A stretch of DNA of 64,000 bases, from assembly GCA_964017155.1 (NCBI GenBank), contig OZ024857.1:14622896-14686895 (forward strand), written 5' to 3'. Below the pieces are notes generated by a model. The model searched no databases and was not told the DNA's origin. It saw only the letters and a list, made by a program, of their open reading frames with translations. The translations under genes were made by a program, and so were the position numbers. Positions 19,229 to 31,894 of the stretch are shown here, one piece after another (position 1 is the stretch's first letter; every line of letters starts with the position of its first letter). The DNA is from Oasisia sp. SBJ-2009. Lineage: Eukaryota > Annelida > Polychaeta > Sabellida > Siboglinidae.

Positions 19229-20636
19229 AATTAATTTAATGTTTCAGACACACAACACTCAGGTGCCACATGGCGAGCTCTGCTTCACGCTTATTGAATT
19301 TGAACCTGATGATTGTGGGCAAGCTGCCGTGTGTGAAAATAAATTGTTTAAAAACAAAATCTTGAAATACTTAAGGTCAGGTTACACATGCATCGCCATA
19401 ATCACACTTCCTTGTATATAATATATACGAATATAATTTATCAGATATTTTTCCTTAGAGTACCAATCTTGTTAAATCTTGCTCTTGCTCCAGTTTTGTT
19501 ACATTTAGTTTCAGTGTTTTAAGCTATAGATCAGTCATCAGTGAAACAGGGACTGCAGTTTGTCATGGGATCAGTACATGCACCCACATTGACACCAACC
19601 CACACAGAACATGTAGGACTGGTTGAGCTTTGAATATTGGTTAAAAGGCTTGATTATCAGAGCATGCAAGAAAGCCACACTCTATAGGCAATACAGCTGT
19701 ACCAGGAAGCTGTTGAATATGAATAGTGGCTCAAATAACTTCCCACATACAGACTTCCTTATCAAATGCAATAAACATGCACATTTACTAAATAATACCT
19801 TGGATTTTGTTATAATGTATTTGTTTAAAATGCAAAAGTTTTGTTTCTTTATTAATGTTTACTTAATATGAAGGTGATATATAGACATAAAAGATACCTG
19901 CATATTCATTATTTTTTACCAGTTATTTCTTCAAGATGAACGCTACAGTAGGTATAATACATTGCGCAATGCAACATAACTATATTATCAAGCCAGTTTG
20001 TACTCTGCTAATTTAGTCAGAGGAAATGATACACAGACACAATATGCAACCTGTATATACAGTCATATCTTGTTTATCTACACACTGGTATGCAAGGTTT
20101 TAAGTCGAATAAACATAATGTGTGGATTAGCAAGTGGATTATTCATGGTTTCAAGTTTGTTCCCACACAAAATGTGTGGATCGCAAAACAACCCAATTTT
20201 TGAAGACCGGATAAACGCAACATGGCTGTACCATAGGCTGATACACGCAGCTACGTGATACACATAACACTCGACCATACACACAAAAAGTGACACAGCC
20301 ACAGAAAGAGTGTTTGTTATGTAAATATGGCCTCGGGCACTGTTTGCTGAGTCGCTGTGTATGGTGCAGTCTATTCAACAAGGAACACATTATAAATTCA
20401 ACAGTATAGAAGACCGTGGGAATGTTGAGATGTAAAGTATAGCTGTATATAACCCTCAGAAAGGAGGCAGTGAACCATTTATGGTGGGCATTCAGAGCAG
20501 TGACAGTTTTGAGTGTAGCTAGAAATGATGTGAACTTATTCAGTACGGCAGATTATAATGTTTTATAAAAAAAATTATACTCAGAAGTGTCTATGCATGT
20601 GTGTGTATAAATACATGTATATGTACCAGAACTTAA
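19229..20636. other. Non-coding stretch
   Basis: AT-rich. A fragment near 20340-20390 (ctgtttgctga...tctattcaacaaggaac) recurs near 22330-22400, indicating a minor dispersed repeat. No gene. Confidence 0.4.
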
Positions 20637-20802
20637 TGTGTGTGTGTGTGTGTGCGTGCGTGTGCGTGCGTGCGTGCGTGCGTGCGTGCGTGTGTTTGTG
20701 TGTGTTTATGTGTGTGTATATATGTGTGTGTTTGTGATTATGTTTGTGAGTGCATGTATTGTATATACATGTGTGTGTGTATATATATAATTATGTGTGT
20801 GT

Positions 20803-20863
<61 letters not shown>
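20637..20863 (+). repeat. (TG)n / (CGTG)n microsatellite
   Basis: TG and CGTG runs interleaved with short tat/tta interruptions; a pure TG run at about 20802-20863. Confidence 0.95.
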
Positions 20864-20868
<5 letters not shown>

Positions 20869-22759
20869 GATTTTTGTATATGTTATGTGTAGATACAATT
20901 TGTAATGTCTGTATGACAGCATTTTCTCAGAGGAGCTAGTGTTCTGTCACTGTCATGCAGGATGTAAATATCTATGTGTTGACCTCCAAGCTATATAATC
21001 AGACATATATCACCATTAATTGATCTCTTCATTATGAAAAATCTCAGCAATAAACACTCCTAATGTTGGCCAACTGGTAATACAAATGAACTCAAAGCAA
21101 GTCTTCAGATTGCTGTGTGTTACTGGACATTAACTAACTTATCGCAAAAGTAATCGGATGTACGCATTAATTAAGCAATGCAACGCCAACGGCTAGGCCT
21201 CAAGGTGTCCCTAAAGACTCGCAATGGGACAGGATTCGGCCCCCAATGCTGCTGTATCTGCGACATTGTATGCCCTTGCCAAAGTCTCAAAATGCACACA
21301 GGTCTGTGAGTGACAGTGTTGAAGATGAATGGCATGTGCATTTGACATAAATATCTCAATTATTCCTTCCTGGTCACCGCCAGTCTCATCCGCTTATTTT
21401 GCATCTTTCAGCCAGCTGCTGAACCACAATCCATTAAGACATCGATCATCCCTGGAGAGATGATGTGGACTGATCGGCGACGCTGCTTCCCTTCGAAGTG
21501 GACTGATCCACCTTAATAAGCGGTAAGTCTGAACGTGGAACAGGTGGCCCAACACTGACAATGCCACATCAGTACATGTTCCTGTTTGCCGACCTTCATT
21601 ACGCCTGCCACTGCTTAATCTACACACTTTGATCTGTGCAAGAAGACAGCGCTGCAGATGAGGTGAGTGGTCCACACGTGTCGCTGTCAGGTACCGTTGA
21701 CGTCTAGAAGTAAGACTAGAAGAACGTGTCATCGTTGATATCTTAATTTCATTAGCCCTGTTGTCCTGTGGTGTTATTACTCGCGCATGAACACAGTCGG
21801 AGCGCTCAGTCATATGTTTTCCCATGGGCCTCATCTGTCATTGTGCTGATTCTTAACTGCTAGCGTTGCTAATGAGACCTGCTGGCTTGACCAACCATCC
21901 TAAGGCTGACATACTGACATTTCTGTCACTACAATGACAGCAACGTTGGACCTTGCCATTCTTTTATTTTGTCATGTTATCTCATCCCAATAATAATATT
22001 ACATGTGTCACCCCTAACCATAATATTAGTATTATCAATTAATTACCCATGCATACATTTTCTTGTGGTCCAACCTACTCGACGTGGCACATGCTGGTGT
22101 AAGTGTAATGATTTGTACCTCAGGTATTAAGTAGTTACACTCCAAATGAGCCGTCCTTCAGCTAATGAGGAGCGAGACCGGTTGGTGTGAAATTAACTTA
22201 TTGATTGGCTGATTGGTTTATTAGCGTGTTCTGGCAAAGGCATTGTGTTTTAAATGAGATCAATACAGCAATGTACACAGCTGTATTGAGCAACCATTAA
22301 GGAGTCTGTGTGTGAGTGGGTGTACATACAGATTTATTCGCTGTTTGCTGAAGCGCTGTATATATATATATAGAATTGTTATTCTATTCAACCAGGAACC
22401 AGTCACTGAAATTTGACATTGTGTGAGACCACTTAGGAAGTCAGGCTTCTCTCTGTTGATGTAAAACCCACTAAGGGTGCCCAGTGACTCATCCAAAGTG
22501 ACTGGCAGATGTATTTCAGTCTTCATTGTCATGGTGACTTAGACAGATATTTTTATGTCACTGTACAATGAGGACAGTTGTCAACGTCAAGACGGCGCTC
22601 TCCAGGGCTTTATGCAAGATTAAATTATTGCCAGTCACACATGTCTTGGTGGATACATGGATGTTTCCTGTTAAGCCAATTTACAAACTGTAAAATGGGT
22701 TTTATGACCTGAAATGGGCTACAAACACACATATGACACCATTTTACACTCACTTTCAA
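20864..22759. other. Non-coding stretch with one unexplained 146-codon ORF
   Basis: The minus-strand frame 21394-21834 is open for 146 codons. Part of it (RVITPQDNRANEIKI...LTSRRQRYL) faintly resembles the helix-turn-helix part of Tc1 transposases, but no DDE motif is found and the rest does not fit. I do not call it a gene. Confidence 0.35.
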
Positions 22760-22925
22760 GGCATATATAACAATATCTATGGTTTCGGAAGACCTTTTTT
22801 TGCTCCTTCTTTTTTTACCTGTCCACCACCTGTCCACCCATATTTCTGCCCGTCGATATTCGTTTTTACCCATCCAAATGACAGGTGGACGGGTCTCTAC
22901 ATAAAGCTATGGCGCTCTCACAAGT
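22760..22925 (+). repeat. Dispersed repeat (CCGTCCACC...GACAGGTGGACGGGTCTC), copy 1
   Basis: The block from caatatctatgg through cctgtccaccacctg to aaatgacaggtggacgggtc recurs at about 37475-37600 and 42175-42310 (plus) and 45840-45990 (minus). Confidence 0.7.
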
Positions 22926-23079
22926 CCTCAAGAGGCTACTGTGAGAACAGTTACGTTAAAACAATTGCGTTTGGTCTAGTTAATCGCAGTGTCTTTATGA
23001 CATTGTGGCATGACATTTATAGCAATAATGCCGTCAAGACAGTGCTTGTGAGTGTTGTCACTGGTATCGATCAGGACAG

Positions 23080-24128
23080 TTTTTAATGACAGTGTACAAT
23101 GTCACTGCTGTCAGTTTTAAAGACTGTTGTCACTGCTGTCAGGACAGGTTTAGTGACAGTGTTGTCGCTGCTGTCAGGATAATCTTTGTGACAGTGTTGT
23201 CACTGCTGTCAGGATAGTCTTTGTGACGTTACTGTCAGGACAACCTTGAAACAGCTTTAATTGTCAGGACAGTCTCACTATGACAGTGCTGTCAGCACAT
23301 CCACAGTGACTGTGCTGTCAGGACAGGTGTAACAGCAGTGCTGTCAGGACAGGTGTAACAGCAGTGCTGTCAGGACAGGTGTAACAGCATTGCTCTCAGG
23401 ACAGGTGTAACAGCATTGCTCTCAGGACAGGTGTAACAGCATTGCTGTCAGGACAGGTGTAACAGCAGTGCTGTCAGGACAGGTGTAACAGCATTGCTGT
23501 CAGGACAGGTGTAACAGCATTGCTGTCAGGACAGGTCTAACAGCAGTGTTCTCAGGACAGGTGTAACAGCATTGCTGTCAGGACAGGTGTAACAGCATTG
23601 CTCTCAGGACAGGTCTAACAGCAGTGCTGTCAGGACAGGTGTAACAGCAGTGCTGTCAGGACAGGTCTAACAGCATTGCTGTCAGGACAGGTGTAACAGC
23701 ATTGCTCTCAGGACAGGTGTAACAGCAGTGCTGTCAGGACAGGTGTAACAGCATTGCTCTCAGGACAGGTCTAACAGCAGTGCTGTCAGGACAGGTGTAA
23801 CAGCATTGCTCTTAGGACAGGTCTAACAGCATTGCTGTCAGGACAGGTGTAACAGCATTGCTCTCAGGACAGGTGTAACAGCATTGCTGTCAGGACAGGT
23901 GTAACAGCATTGCTGTCAGGACAGGTGTAACAGCAGTGCTGTCAGGACAGGTGTAACAGCATTGCTGTCAGGACAGGTGTAACAGCAGTGCTCTCAGGAC
24001 AGGTCTAACAGCACTGCTGTCAAGACAGGTGTAACAGCATTGCTGTCAGGACAGGTCTAACAGCACTGCTGTCAAGACAGGTCTAACAGCAGTGCTCTCA
24101 GGACAGGTCTAACAGCAGTGCTGTCAGG
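23080..24128 (+). repeat. 26-bp minisatellite, about 31 units
   Basis: From about 23314 the unit is ggacaggtgtaacagcattgctgtca-like (26 bp). Variants alternate attgct/agtgct and ctgtca/ctctca. 23080-23313 holds more degenerate, longer relatives (tgacagtgttgtcactgctg...), so the array seems to have grown from an older degenerate edge. Confidence 0.93.
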
Positions 24129-24794
24129 AGTCTAATTTACTCTTTGTGACTACGTCATTAGGACAGTCATGATGACAATACTGTCAAGTGGATCATGTGA
24201 CAATGTGGTCATTACAGTCTTTGTGAATATGCTGTCACAAAAACTCGCAATGTATTTCAGTGGTAACGTCATGATACATAACAAGTATATGGGCATAACC
24301 CAGACACAGCATAACGGGGAATAAATTGACGCTTTGGTGCAGACCTGACCTTTTCCCTTCAGCATACCTGCTACTGCTGCCAGACCTGTCAGTATATGTT
24401 ATCGCAGCAATTCGTGCGATCAGTAATTGTTATATATCGACCAGTTGTTTAACACGTCGCAATTATTGCAACTTCCAGCAACTCTCACTTGCAAATAATT
24501 AATTGTCACATTGCCTAAGTGACATGTCTGTGGGCAAGCCATCCTACCGGATGAGCTAATGACTGCCATGTAGCCAGACCTGGCGTGTGGGTGTGTATAG
24601 GACAGGGCCAGGCACCAGTGACAGGTGTGTGTGTTACACCTGCCACTCACGCCATGTATTGAATGTTTTCTATTGACACCCTGTCACATGTGATGACTCG
24701 AGGCATGCCCTATTGTGAGGCATCAACAGTATAACAGTCGAGTGAATTATTACCCAGAAACCACTGTGGCCAGCCTGTCTCTCTGTTCCCTAGC
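24129..24794. other. Non-coding stretch between two minisatellites
   Basis: No gene or repeat recognised. Confidence 0.4.
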
Positions 24795-25356
24795 TTACAC
24801 ATGGAGCACAGCCGTTCCTGGAGCGTGCTCTACACATGGAGCAGAGCCGTTCCTGGTGCGTGCTCTACACATGGAGCACAGCCGTTCCTGGAGCGTGCTC
24901 TACACATGGAGCACAGCCGTTCCTGGAGCGTGCTCTACACATGGAGCACAGCCGCTCCTGGTGCGTGCTCTACACATGGAGCAGAGCCGCTCCTGGAGCG
25001 TGCTCTACACATGGAGCACAGCCGTTCCTGGAGCGTGCTCTACACATGGAGCACAGCCGTTCCTGGAGCGTGCTCTACACATGGAGCACAGCCACTCCTG
25101 GAGCATGCTCTACACATGGAGCACAGTCGCTCCTGGAGCGTGCTCTACACATGGAGCACAGCCACTCCTGGAGCGTGCTCTACACATGGAGCACAGTTGC
25201 TCCTGGAGCGTGCTCTACACATGGAGCACAGCCACTCCTGGAGCGTGCTCTACACATGGAGCACAGTCGCTCCTGGAGCATGCTCTACACATGGAGCACA
25301 GCCACTCCTGGAGCATGCTCTACACATGGAGCACAGCCACTCCTGGAGCGTGCTCT
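24795..25356 (+). repeat. 35-bp minisatellite, 16 units
   Basis: The unit is tacacatggagcacagccgt followed by tcctggagcgtgctc. Since 35 is not a multiple of 3 and the unit lacks stops, all three plus frames are open and encode the same repeated peptide in different phase. These long ORFs are a by-product of the repeat. Confidence 0.95.
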
Positions 25357-25671
25357 GGAGACCATGTTATAGGATAAACAGTTCTTAAGCAAAAAAGCAT
25401 CCTTAATCAAAATCTTTTGTTAAATCATTTTTATTCAAAATGCATATCCATTGCCATATTACTGTGGATGCTATTTCCATGACACATGTGTGACAGCATC
25501 CAGCTGGTGCTTTGTGGTGGTGACTGTGTAGTTATTCGAGATAACTGTGAAGGATTTGAATTGATTTTAAAGAGTTAAAATTGGTTTAAGAAATCTTAAC
25601 AACATTATTGAAATAATACTTGGTTGCCCTCTACTACTCCCTGTTAGCAGCCAATTTAGTCCTCCTGTTGG
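25357..25671. other. Non-coding stretch between two minisatellites
   Basis: Nothing recognised. Confidence 0.4.
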
Positions 25672-26580
25672 CAACCAGACCATCCCTATTAGCAACCAGA
25701 CCCTCCCTATTAGCAACCAGACCCTCCCTATTAGCAACAAGGCCCTTCCTGACAGCAACCAGACCCTCCCTATTAGCAACAAGGCCCTTCCTGACAGCAA
25801 CCAGACCCTCCCTATTAGCAACAAGGCCCTTCCTGACAGCAACCAGACCCTCCCTATTAGCAACAAGGCCCTTCCTGACAGCAACCAGGCCCTCCCTATC
25901 AGCAACCAGGCCCTCCCTATTAGCAACCAGACCCTCCCTATCAGCAACAAGGCCCTTCCTGACAGCAACCAGGCCCTCCCTATCAGCAACAAGGCCCTTC
26001 CTGACAGCAACCAGGCCCTCCCTATTAGCAACCAGACCCTCGATCCCTATCAGCAACAAGGCCCTTCCTGACAGCAACCAGGCCCTCCCTATTAGCAACC
26101 AGACCCTCCCTATCAGCAACAAGGCCCTTCCTGACAGCAACCAGGCCCTCCCTATTAGCAACCAGACCCTCCCTATTAGCAACAAGGCCCTTCCTGACAG
26201 CAACCAGGCCCTCCCTATTAGCAACCAGACCCTCCCTATCAGCAATCAGACCTTTCCTATCAGCAACCAGACCATTCCTATCAGCAACCAGACCCTCCCC
26301 ATCAGCAACCAGACCCGTCCTATCAGCAACCAGACCCTCCCCATCAGCAACCAGACCCTTCCTATCAGCAACCAGACCCTCCCTATCAGCAATCAGACCT
26401 TTCCTATCAGCAACCAGACCATCCCTATCAGCAACCAGACCCTCCCCATCAGCAACCAGGCCCTTTCTATCAGCAGCCAGACCATTCCTATCAGCAACCA
26501 GACCCTATCAGTAACCAGACCCTTCCTATCAGCAAACAGACCCTCCATATCAGCAACCAGACCCTCTCTATCAGCAGTCA
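25672..26580 (+). repeat. 21-bp minisatellite, about 43 units
   Basis: The unit is cctattagcaaccagaccct plus c. There is a higher-order 42-63-bp pattern in the left half, where aacaaggcccttcctgacag alternates. The length is a multiple of 3, so frames on both strands stay open (ISNQTLP repeats on plus, a Leu/Ile-rich repeat on minus). No start context, signal or domain supports a gene. Confidence 0.95.
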
Positions 26581-27206
26581 AGCCCTTCTGTTGGGATGTT
26601 TACCTGTTTCTGCTCTCTTCTGTCTGAGTGCAGGGGCACAGTAAGTAGAGCTGCAAACTGTCGACTAAGAGAACCCTGGCTCCACTCTTGTGCTGTGGTG
26701 TCTAACCTCGGGCAAGTTCGTTCGCTCTACTCTGCTTCCGTTCACTCGAGTGTATGAATGAGTATCTGGCTTTAGACATTGGTGGATATTTATGTACACA
26801 TCATCCTGATGCAGTTATCGCACAGAGGCTGGATTGTTCCGATGCGGTTGGTTGGTGTGATCTTTGTCTGGACATGGCTGCCTGGGAGTTAGGTGTCATG
26901 TGCCTTGATCAGTTGTGTCGACTGGATACAGCGCTCTAGACGAACGTACCCCTACCACTGTTGCCATCAAGTGGCTACTGGCTAGTCCACGTTACCCGCC
27001 TTCTCACTGGTCTGACCACTCCCACACAGCATATGCAAGACCATGTCACACCACCCACTGGCTGTGGGAAATCATTTCCGTCAATACTCCCCCCATTATT
27101 TCACATCTCATGAAGAACACAGCCGTATTGGGATTACAATCAATGAATGCTGCAATCTGGCAGTTCACAGATTCTAAGATGAAGGTAGCTTGTATAGGCT
27201 AACATA
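26581..27206. other. Non-coding stretch
   Basis: Two short plus-strand ORFs (26754-26939, 26915-27202) have no recognisable content. Nothing else seen. Confidence 0.35.
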
Positions 27207-27208
27207 AA

Positions 27209-27251
<43 letters not shown>

Positions 27252-27285
27252 TTATTTATATGTATATATATATATATATATGTAT
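27207..27285. repeat. (AT)n microsatellite
   Basis: Two AT runs separated by a TTTA-repeat. Confidence 0.95.
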
Positions 27286-27799
27286 AAAAGATGTATTTGT
27301 CATGATGAAAAAATGCTGTGCCTTTATTTCAGTCACAGTTTCTTTTGCCTTTATGAAGATATTAAATATTTTGAAAATGAAAACACGCACAAGGGCACTT
27401 TCATTGCCCTTATGTTCGGTTTTATTCTTTGCGTCATATTTTTAAAAGAAAGATGTACATAATTATGATTACATGTCCAGCCTGTTTAAACGTAATCACT
27501 TATTTCCATGATAGTAATTATATATGAATTATATAAATATTGTTTGTAATGTGTGATATTTTATGAGGGTAATACGTATGTGTAGGCTACATATCAAGTA
27601 GTTTAATATCAGCATCTTATAAATAGGACTATCACTATTTGCGTACAATATTTATGTAAAATTATGTTATTGATTAACTAATTGATATAATTTTATATTA
27701 GCATATTACTGATGTGTAACTGATGTTTCACTCGAGATCAGAAGTACTTACTGTGGTCATAGCTGGATCTGTAACCGTCATAGAGCTTCTGTATGGTGT
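27286..27799. other. AT-rich non-coding stretch
   Basis: Nothing recognised. Confidence 0.4.
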
Positions 27800-27810
27800 G
27801 TGTGTGCTAG

Positions 27811-27854
<44 letters not shown>

Positions 27855-27920
27855 TGTATGTGGTGTAGTGTGTATGTGATGTGGTATGTGTGGTGTGTAT
27901 GTGTGTGTGTTTATATGTTG

Positions 27921-27964
<44 letters not shown>

Positions 27965-28027
27965 TGTATGTGGTGTAGTGTGTATATGATGTGGTATGTG
28001 TGGTGTGTATGTGTGTGTGTTTATATG

Positions 28028-28088
<61 letters not shown>

Positions 28089-28155
28089 GTGTGTGTGTGT
28101 TTATGGTGTGTGTATGTGTGTATGTGTGTATATATATATATGTTGTGTGTGTATG
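27800..28155 (+). repeat. (CGTG)n and (TG)n microsatellite with a 120-bp tandem duplication
   Basis: A (cgtg)n run plus tgtatgtggtgtagtgtgta... occurs twice (27810-27918 and 27921-28030), followed by a long TG run. A similar TG-rich tract precedes the duplicated block at 38.4 kb. Confidence 0.92.
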
Positions 28156-28664
28156 TGTTTAAATGTACCTGTGACACCATTAGCCAAGCTCTTATATGTA
28201 ACATTCACAAAGAACTCAACAAGTTAAACATTGCAACTACACATGCCAGAGGCAGTGGTTTTATTCACCTCTCAGCAAGCATGTAATCTATAGTGTATGT
28301 GAATGTGCTAATTACATCCTACAGTTACAAAGTGCGTAATTACCCATTACCCATTAAGGCAACAAATATACTTCTGGGGGGCACCACTGCATAGCTAAAC
28401 ACAGTGATACAGCCTGTGGCTAATGTACTACAGGGTCTACAAAATACACATAGGACAGCGTTGTAACACATCATAACCTGATGAAATAAACAGAGGTGAA
28501 TATGTTGATATCAAATGTTTATGTTCATAGTTTAGATGATATGTGATTACAACACAACCTGGTGATTAATCATAATTGTATATCTGAGTATCCTACAATT
28601 AGCAAACACGGCATAATAAAATGAAGCCCTGGTGCAATACACATTTGCAGAATGAGTACACTTA

Positions 28665-29292
28665 CGAGGTGCGATCCAAACGTTCTTGGACTGTGCAAAT
28701 AAAAAATAGACTCACTGTAGATATTAATCACTACACCCCTTCGAAATAGTCCACTAGGTAGTTGAGTCAGCTGCCCCATCACCGTTCCAACAGCTAGATC
28801 AGACATTTGTGGAAATGCATTGTGGGTATTTTGTTCACATCATGATGTGATTCCACCTGACCATCACAATGTCTGCAAATCATCGCCTCTTCAGTTGGAT
28901 CTTCACATTGTGGAACAGCAAGAAGTGACAGGGCAGGGGATGAGGAGGAGGCTGACTGACCACTGCCTTGTTGGCATTGGTTAGAACTGGCTGCACAGAC
29001 AGTGGGTGAGGGCCAGACATCCACCGACATATGGCCACGTTTGTACCGCGAAAACCATTCAAATGTCTGGCGTCTGCCCAGTGCATTGTGACCATGTATT
29101 GTTTTGCCGAGTTTGACACAAAACTCAAAGCACGTTCACTGCTTTTGCAAGTCTGCCATATCTCAGTCATTTCGATAATGCGCAAAAACACTTACGAAAA
29201 AGACGTGCCTGTATCACTCAGCGTACAGTACCAGATGGCGTAATGTTAATAACTTCACACAGCTAGTCCAATAATGTTTGGATCGCACCTAG
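28665..29292 (-). mobile_element. Mariner-like element remnant, copy 1
   Basis: Inverted ends AGGTGCGATCCAAACGTT (left) and, read inward from the right, AGGTGCGATCCAAACATT. TA dinucleotides flank both ends (28663-28664, 29293-29294). On the minus strand, broken transposase C-terminal pieces are visible: CHFLLFHNVKIQLKRRRF (about 28920) and, in another frame, FHKCL ... LERW ... YLVDYFEGV (about 28800-28735), the mariner C-terminal signature. Stops and deletions remove the catalytic core. Confidence 0.8.
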
Positions 29293-29813
29293 TATGTGAG
29301 GTGTTATAAGGTGTTATAATTTAATATCTTTATATGCAAAGGCCACACAATAGTAATAAAAGTAACAAGCAGAATCATTAGGCGTAATCATGAACGTGGA
29401 CAGGCGAGAGTCGTCGCTGGAGCAAGGAACCACTGACAGTTTATGCAATTTGAAACAAATGTCGCTTGAGCTTTTCTGTATCCTATGAACAGCTGTTTAC
29501 GCTATGGTAGAGTTACGTTTGTAATGTATTACGAATGTAAACATAGTCAAGGAAGTTTCACAATATTCACTGGAACAACAGGCTGACAAATAAACAACTT
29601 TAAACACATTCACAAATACGTTTCATATGAGGTGCCTACAACCAGCTGGTCATTGATGTAAGAAGACAAGAAACAGTTTCATTGGTCATCCAGTGGACAC
29701 CCACTCATGGCAAGAATCACAGAGGAATCGAGACAGAAGAAAATGTACCAGTTTAAGCTGATCGGTGAATCTTGACAGTGACACGATAGACTTGACACTA
29801 ACACGACAGACTT

Positions 29814-29861
29814 GACACTGACACTGACACTGACACTGACACTGACACTGACACTGACACA
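29814..29861 (+). repeat. (ACTGAC)n hexamer microsatellite
   Basis: About seven to eight units, absent from the second duplication copy near 39.4 kb. Confidence 0.9.
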
Positions 29862-30602
29862 ACAGAATGACCAGTCTTATTGAACAGCTGACCCATATGG
29901 AAGCTGAATTGGTTGACTAATCATGACGCAGCAAAATTGTAGCAAAGTGTCTGTTCAGTGACACAGTCTGCATGGGATGTTCGTAGGGAAATTGTCAAGC
30001 GTAATGGTAAAAGTGTGGCTGTATGTCCTATGTTGTCCACCATGTCTGGACTGCAGTGGTGAGCCAATCTCGGGTAGTGGTATACACACAGTCCATTGCA
30101 GGTGGTGTCATGTCTATCCATGGTTGTCTCACTTGATCAGACACGAGAATCTCAAGTCACGAGACGTCATATGAGTCACGAGAAGGTGTCGGGTATGCTG
30201 GTGTGATCCACATCGCTTGTGTAGTGTCTTGGTTTGTTGCGATGTCGACTGTTGCATTGGTAGAATAGACCATCCTTTGTTAGTAAATTGTACGATCGCG
30301 GAATGTTCACTTTCTTGATGGTGATGGCCGGCTGGTAACCTCCCACGTTTACTCAGAAATACTTCATCTCTGACTGAGATACACATTCAAGGTTTGGTGT
30401 TTGTTAGGGGTGTCATCTGCTTGTGGGTGCCTTGACGATGCATCTTTGTGGTCCGTGCAGTCTTGTCTCTTAACACATGCGGTTGCTGGCAGATATTGGG
30501 GACTTGAGATTATGTAGACAAAACATCATGTCTTCAAATAGCACAAATTCAGCGGTATCACAGAGGCCTTTCTTCCGCGATTGTATTTACATCCAGTTAT
30601 TA

Positions 30603-30890
30603 TTATTTTAATGCTTTGAGCAGACGACATATCACTTTCGCGACTTTGATTGCCAAGGGCAACTTATCTATTATCCCATCAACAATCAAAATGACTGTAT
30701 CTTCTTCACCAACTGCCAACTTCGCCTTCTTTTTCTTCTCACCATAGCGTTCTCGGAATATCTTTGCCACCGCCATTACTAGTATCACTATTGCATCCAT
30801 TTTACTGTCTGCAAGTGCTAAATCAAGTGCAATTTTCAAAACCTGTGGCACTGTATCACTTGTCGCCTCAAACTCAACAGACTCCGACAT
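30603..30890 (-). CDS. Small helical protein, 95 aa, member A of a duplicated pair
   Basis: ATG at 30890-30888, TAA at 30605-30603. No known family recognised and no signal peptide evident. The protein alternates hydrophobic and charged residues in helix-like fashion: VLKIALDLALADSK, AIVILVMAVAKIF, a basic stretch EKKKKAK, TVILIVDGIIDKLPLAIKV and a cationic end VICRLLKALK. The paralogue at 39980-40243 shares the layout (QVL, then VDGI or IDGI, then LP). The 92 bp upstream of the ATG are about 92% identical between copies, and a GATGAGTCATA (AP-1-like) stands about 115 bp upstream in both. An intronless gene is plausible; expression is unproven. Confidence 0.45.
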   Translation of the reverse strand: MSESVEFEATSDTVPQVLKIALDLALADSKMDAIVILVMAVAKIFRERYGEKKKKAKLAVGEEDTVILIVDGIIDKLPLAIKVAKVICRLLKALK

Positions 30891-31390
30891 CTTCACTTGG
30901 CAGAAATCACGTCCAACAGGTGTGAAGTAAGTTAGTGCAGACTGTGCAGTGAGTTGCTCAAACAGTCACAACTCAAACACAGCTCGTGTTATGACTCATC
31001 TGTTTTGGAATCACAAAGCGAAACTTTTCTGTATACCCACAATGCACCAGTGCCTATGTGCCTATAGTCTATGTCATTAACACTTGTCATCATTCTGCAA
31101 TTGTCCTCTGATCTTACATTGCATTTGTTACAATATAAATCAATGGATATCGCAGTTCAAGAACTTTGAGACAAAACAATAGTTGATATTATAGGCATAA
31201 ATTAATATAGCATTAGTCAAGAGAAATGTCTGCCATTGTGAAAACTAATCATTGTATTTAATTGGCAAACATAGTTTGTCTGTACATGTACGTAGCTTGT
31301 AAGTAATTGTTTCCAGCCAGTGAAGCTTATAGTTGAATTAAAATATACATCACATGTGACATGTTCAGTGTCACCAAACAGTGTCATCCC

Positions 31391-31894
31391 ACTGTCCCTG
31401 TCTTGTGTCCCTAGTCCCTGTCCCAGTAGCCCCCTCCCCGTTCAGTATGTTGTCAGTTTAACAAACCCATGGCTCTCTTTGTAGATCATTCTAATTGTAG
31501 GTGGAGTTAATCACTTAAAACTCCATTATCAGTTCGATTGTTTTTGCTCCTCGCGTTTCAGACTAATTTCACGAAAAAGCAAACCTACCAAGTATCCCCT
31601 GTGACATACTGGTTCGGTTTTCCACATATTTTAATTCGTTTTTTGTTAAAACGTAAAAATTATTTTAGAGGCGCCTCCTAATATATAGTCTTTTTCATAT
31701 TGAAGATTTCTACCGTACTGGTTTTATGTGGTAGACTATCTTCGCCTTATTCACGTGATAGCGCGTGATTACATGATGTCGCGAGATCGGCCTTGACCCC
31801 CATCCAGGCAGTATAGCATCCCTCTATTTACGTTCGTTGTACACACGTGTTTCGTATCCGACTTGCTTTGCATTTTAACTCGTTTTTATATGAA
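31391..31894. other. Upstream region of the decayed four-exon gene
   Basis: Includes CACGTGAT near 31751-31760 and GC-containing sequence (tagcgcgtga, gtcgcgagat) that could be its former promoter. Confidence 0.3.

Larger units (their letters stand above)
28556..31390. repeat. Segmental duplication block Y, copy 1
   Basis: The block from acctggtgattaatca to the stretch before ccactgtccctgtc is homologous, in order, to 38450-41325: mariner remnant, unique middle, small minus-strand ORF, and the region behind its promoter. Short flank stretches compared by eye are about 80-92% identical, with indels (for example around 30100-30590). Confidence 0.85.

Noticed and set aside
21394..21834. 146-codon minus-strand ORF as a Tc1 transposase
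   Set aside because: Only a vague N-terminal similarity; no DDE motif, no inverted ends, and the rest does not fit.
24715..25388. Long plus-strand ORFs of 178-220 codons
   Set aside because: They are produced by the stop-free 35-bp tandem repeat.
25567..26627. 335-codon plus and 154-203-codon minus ORFs
   Set aside because: Artefacts of the 21-bp repeat. No domain, signal or splice context supports a gene.
27723..28286. Cys/Val-rich ORFs
   Set aside because: Translated TG and CGTG microsatellite.
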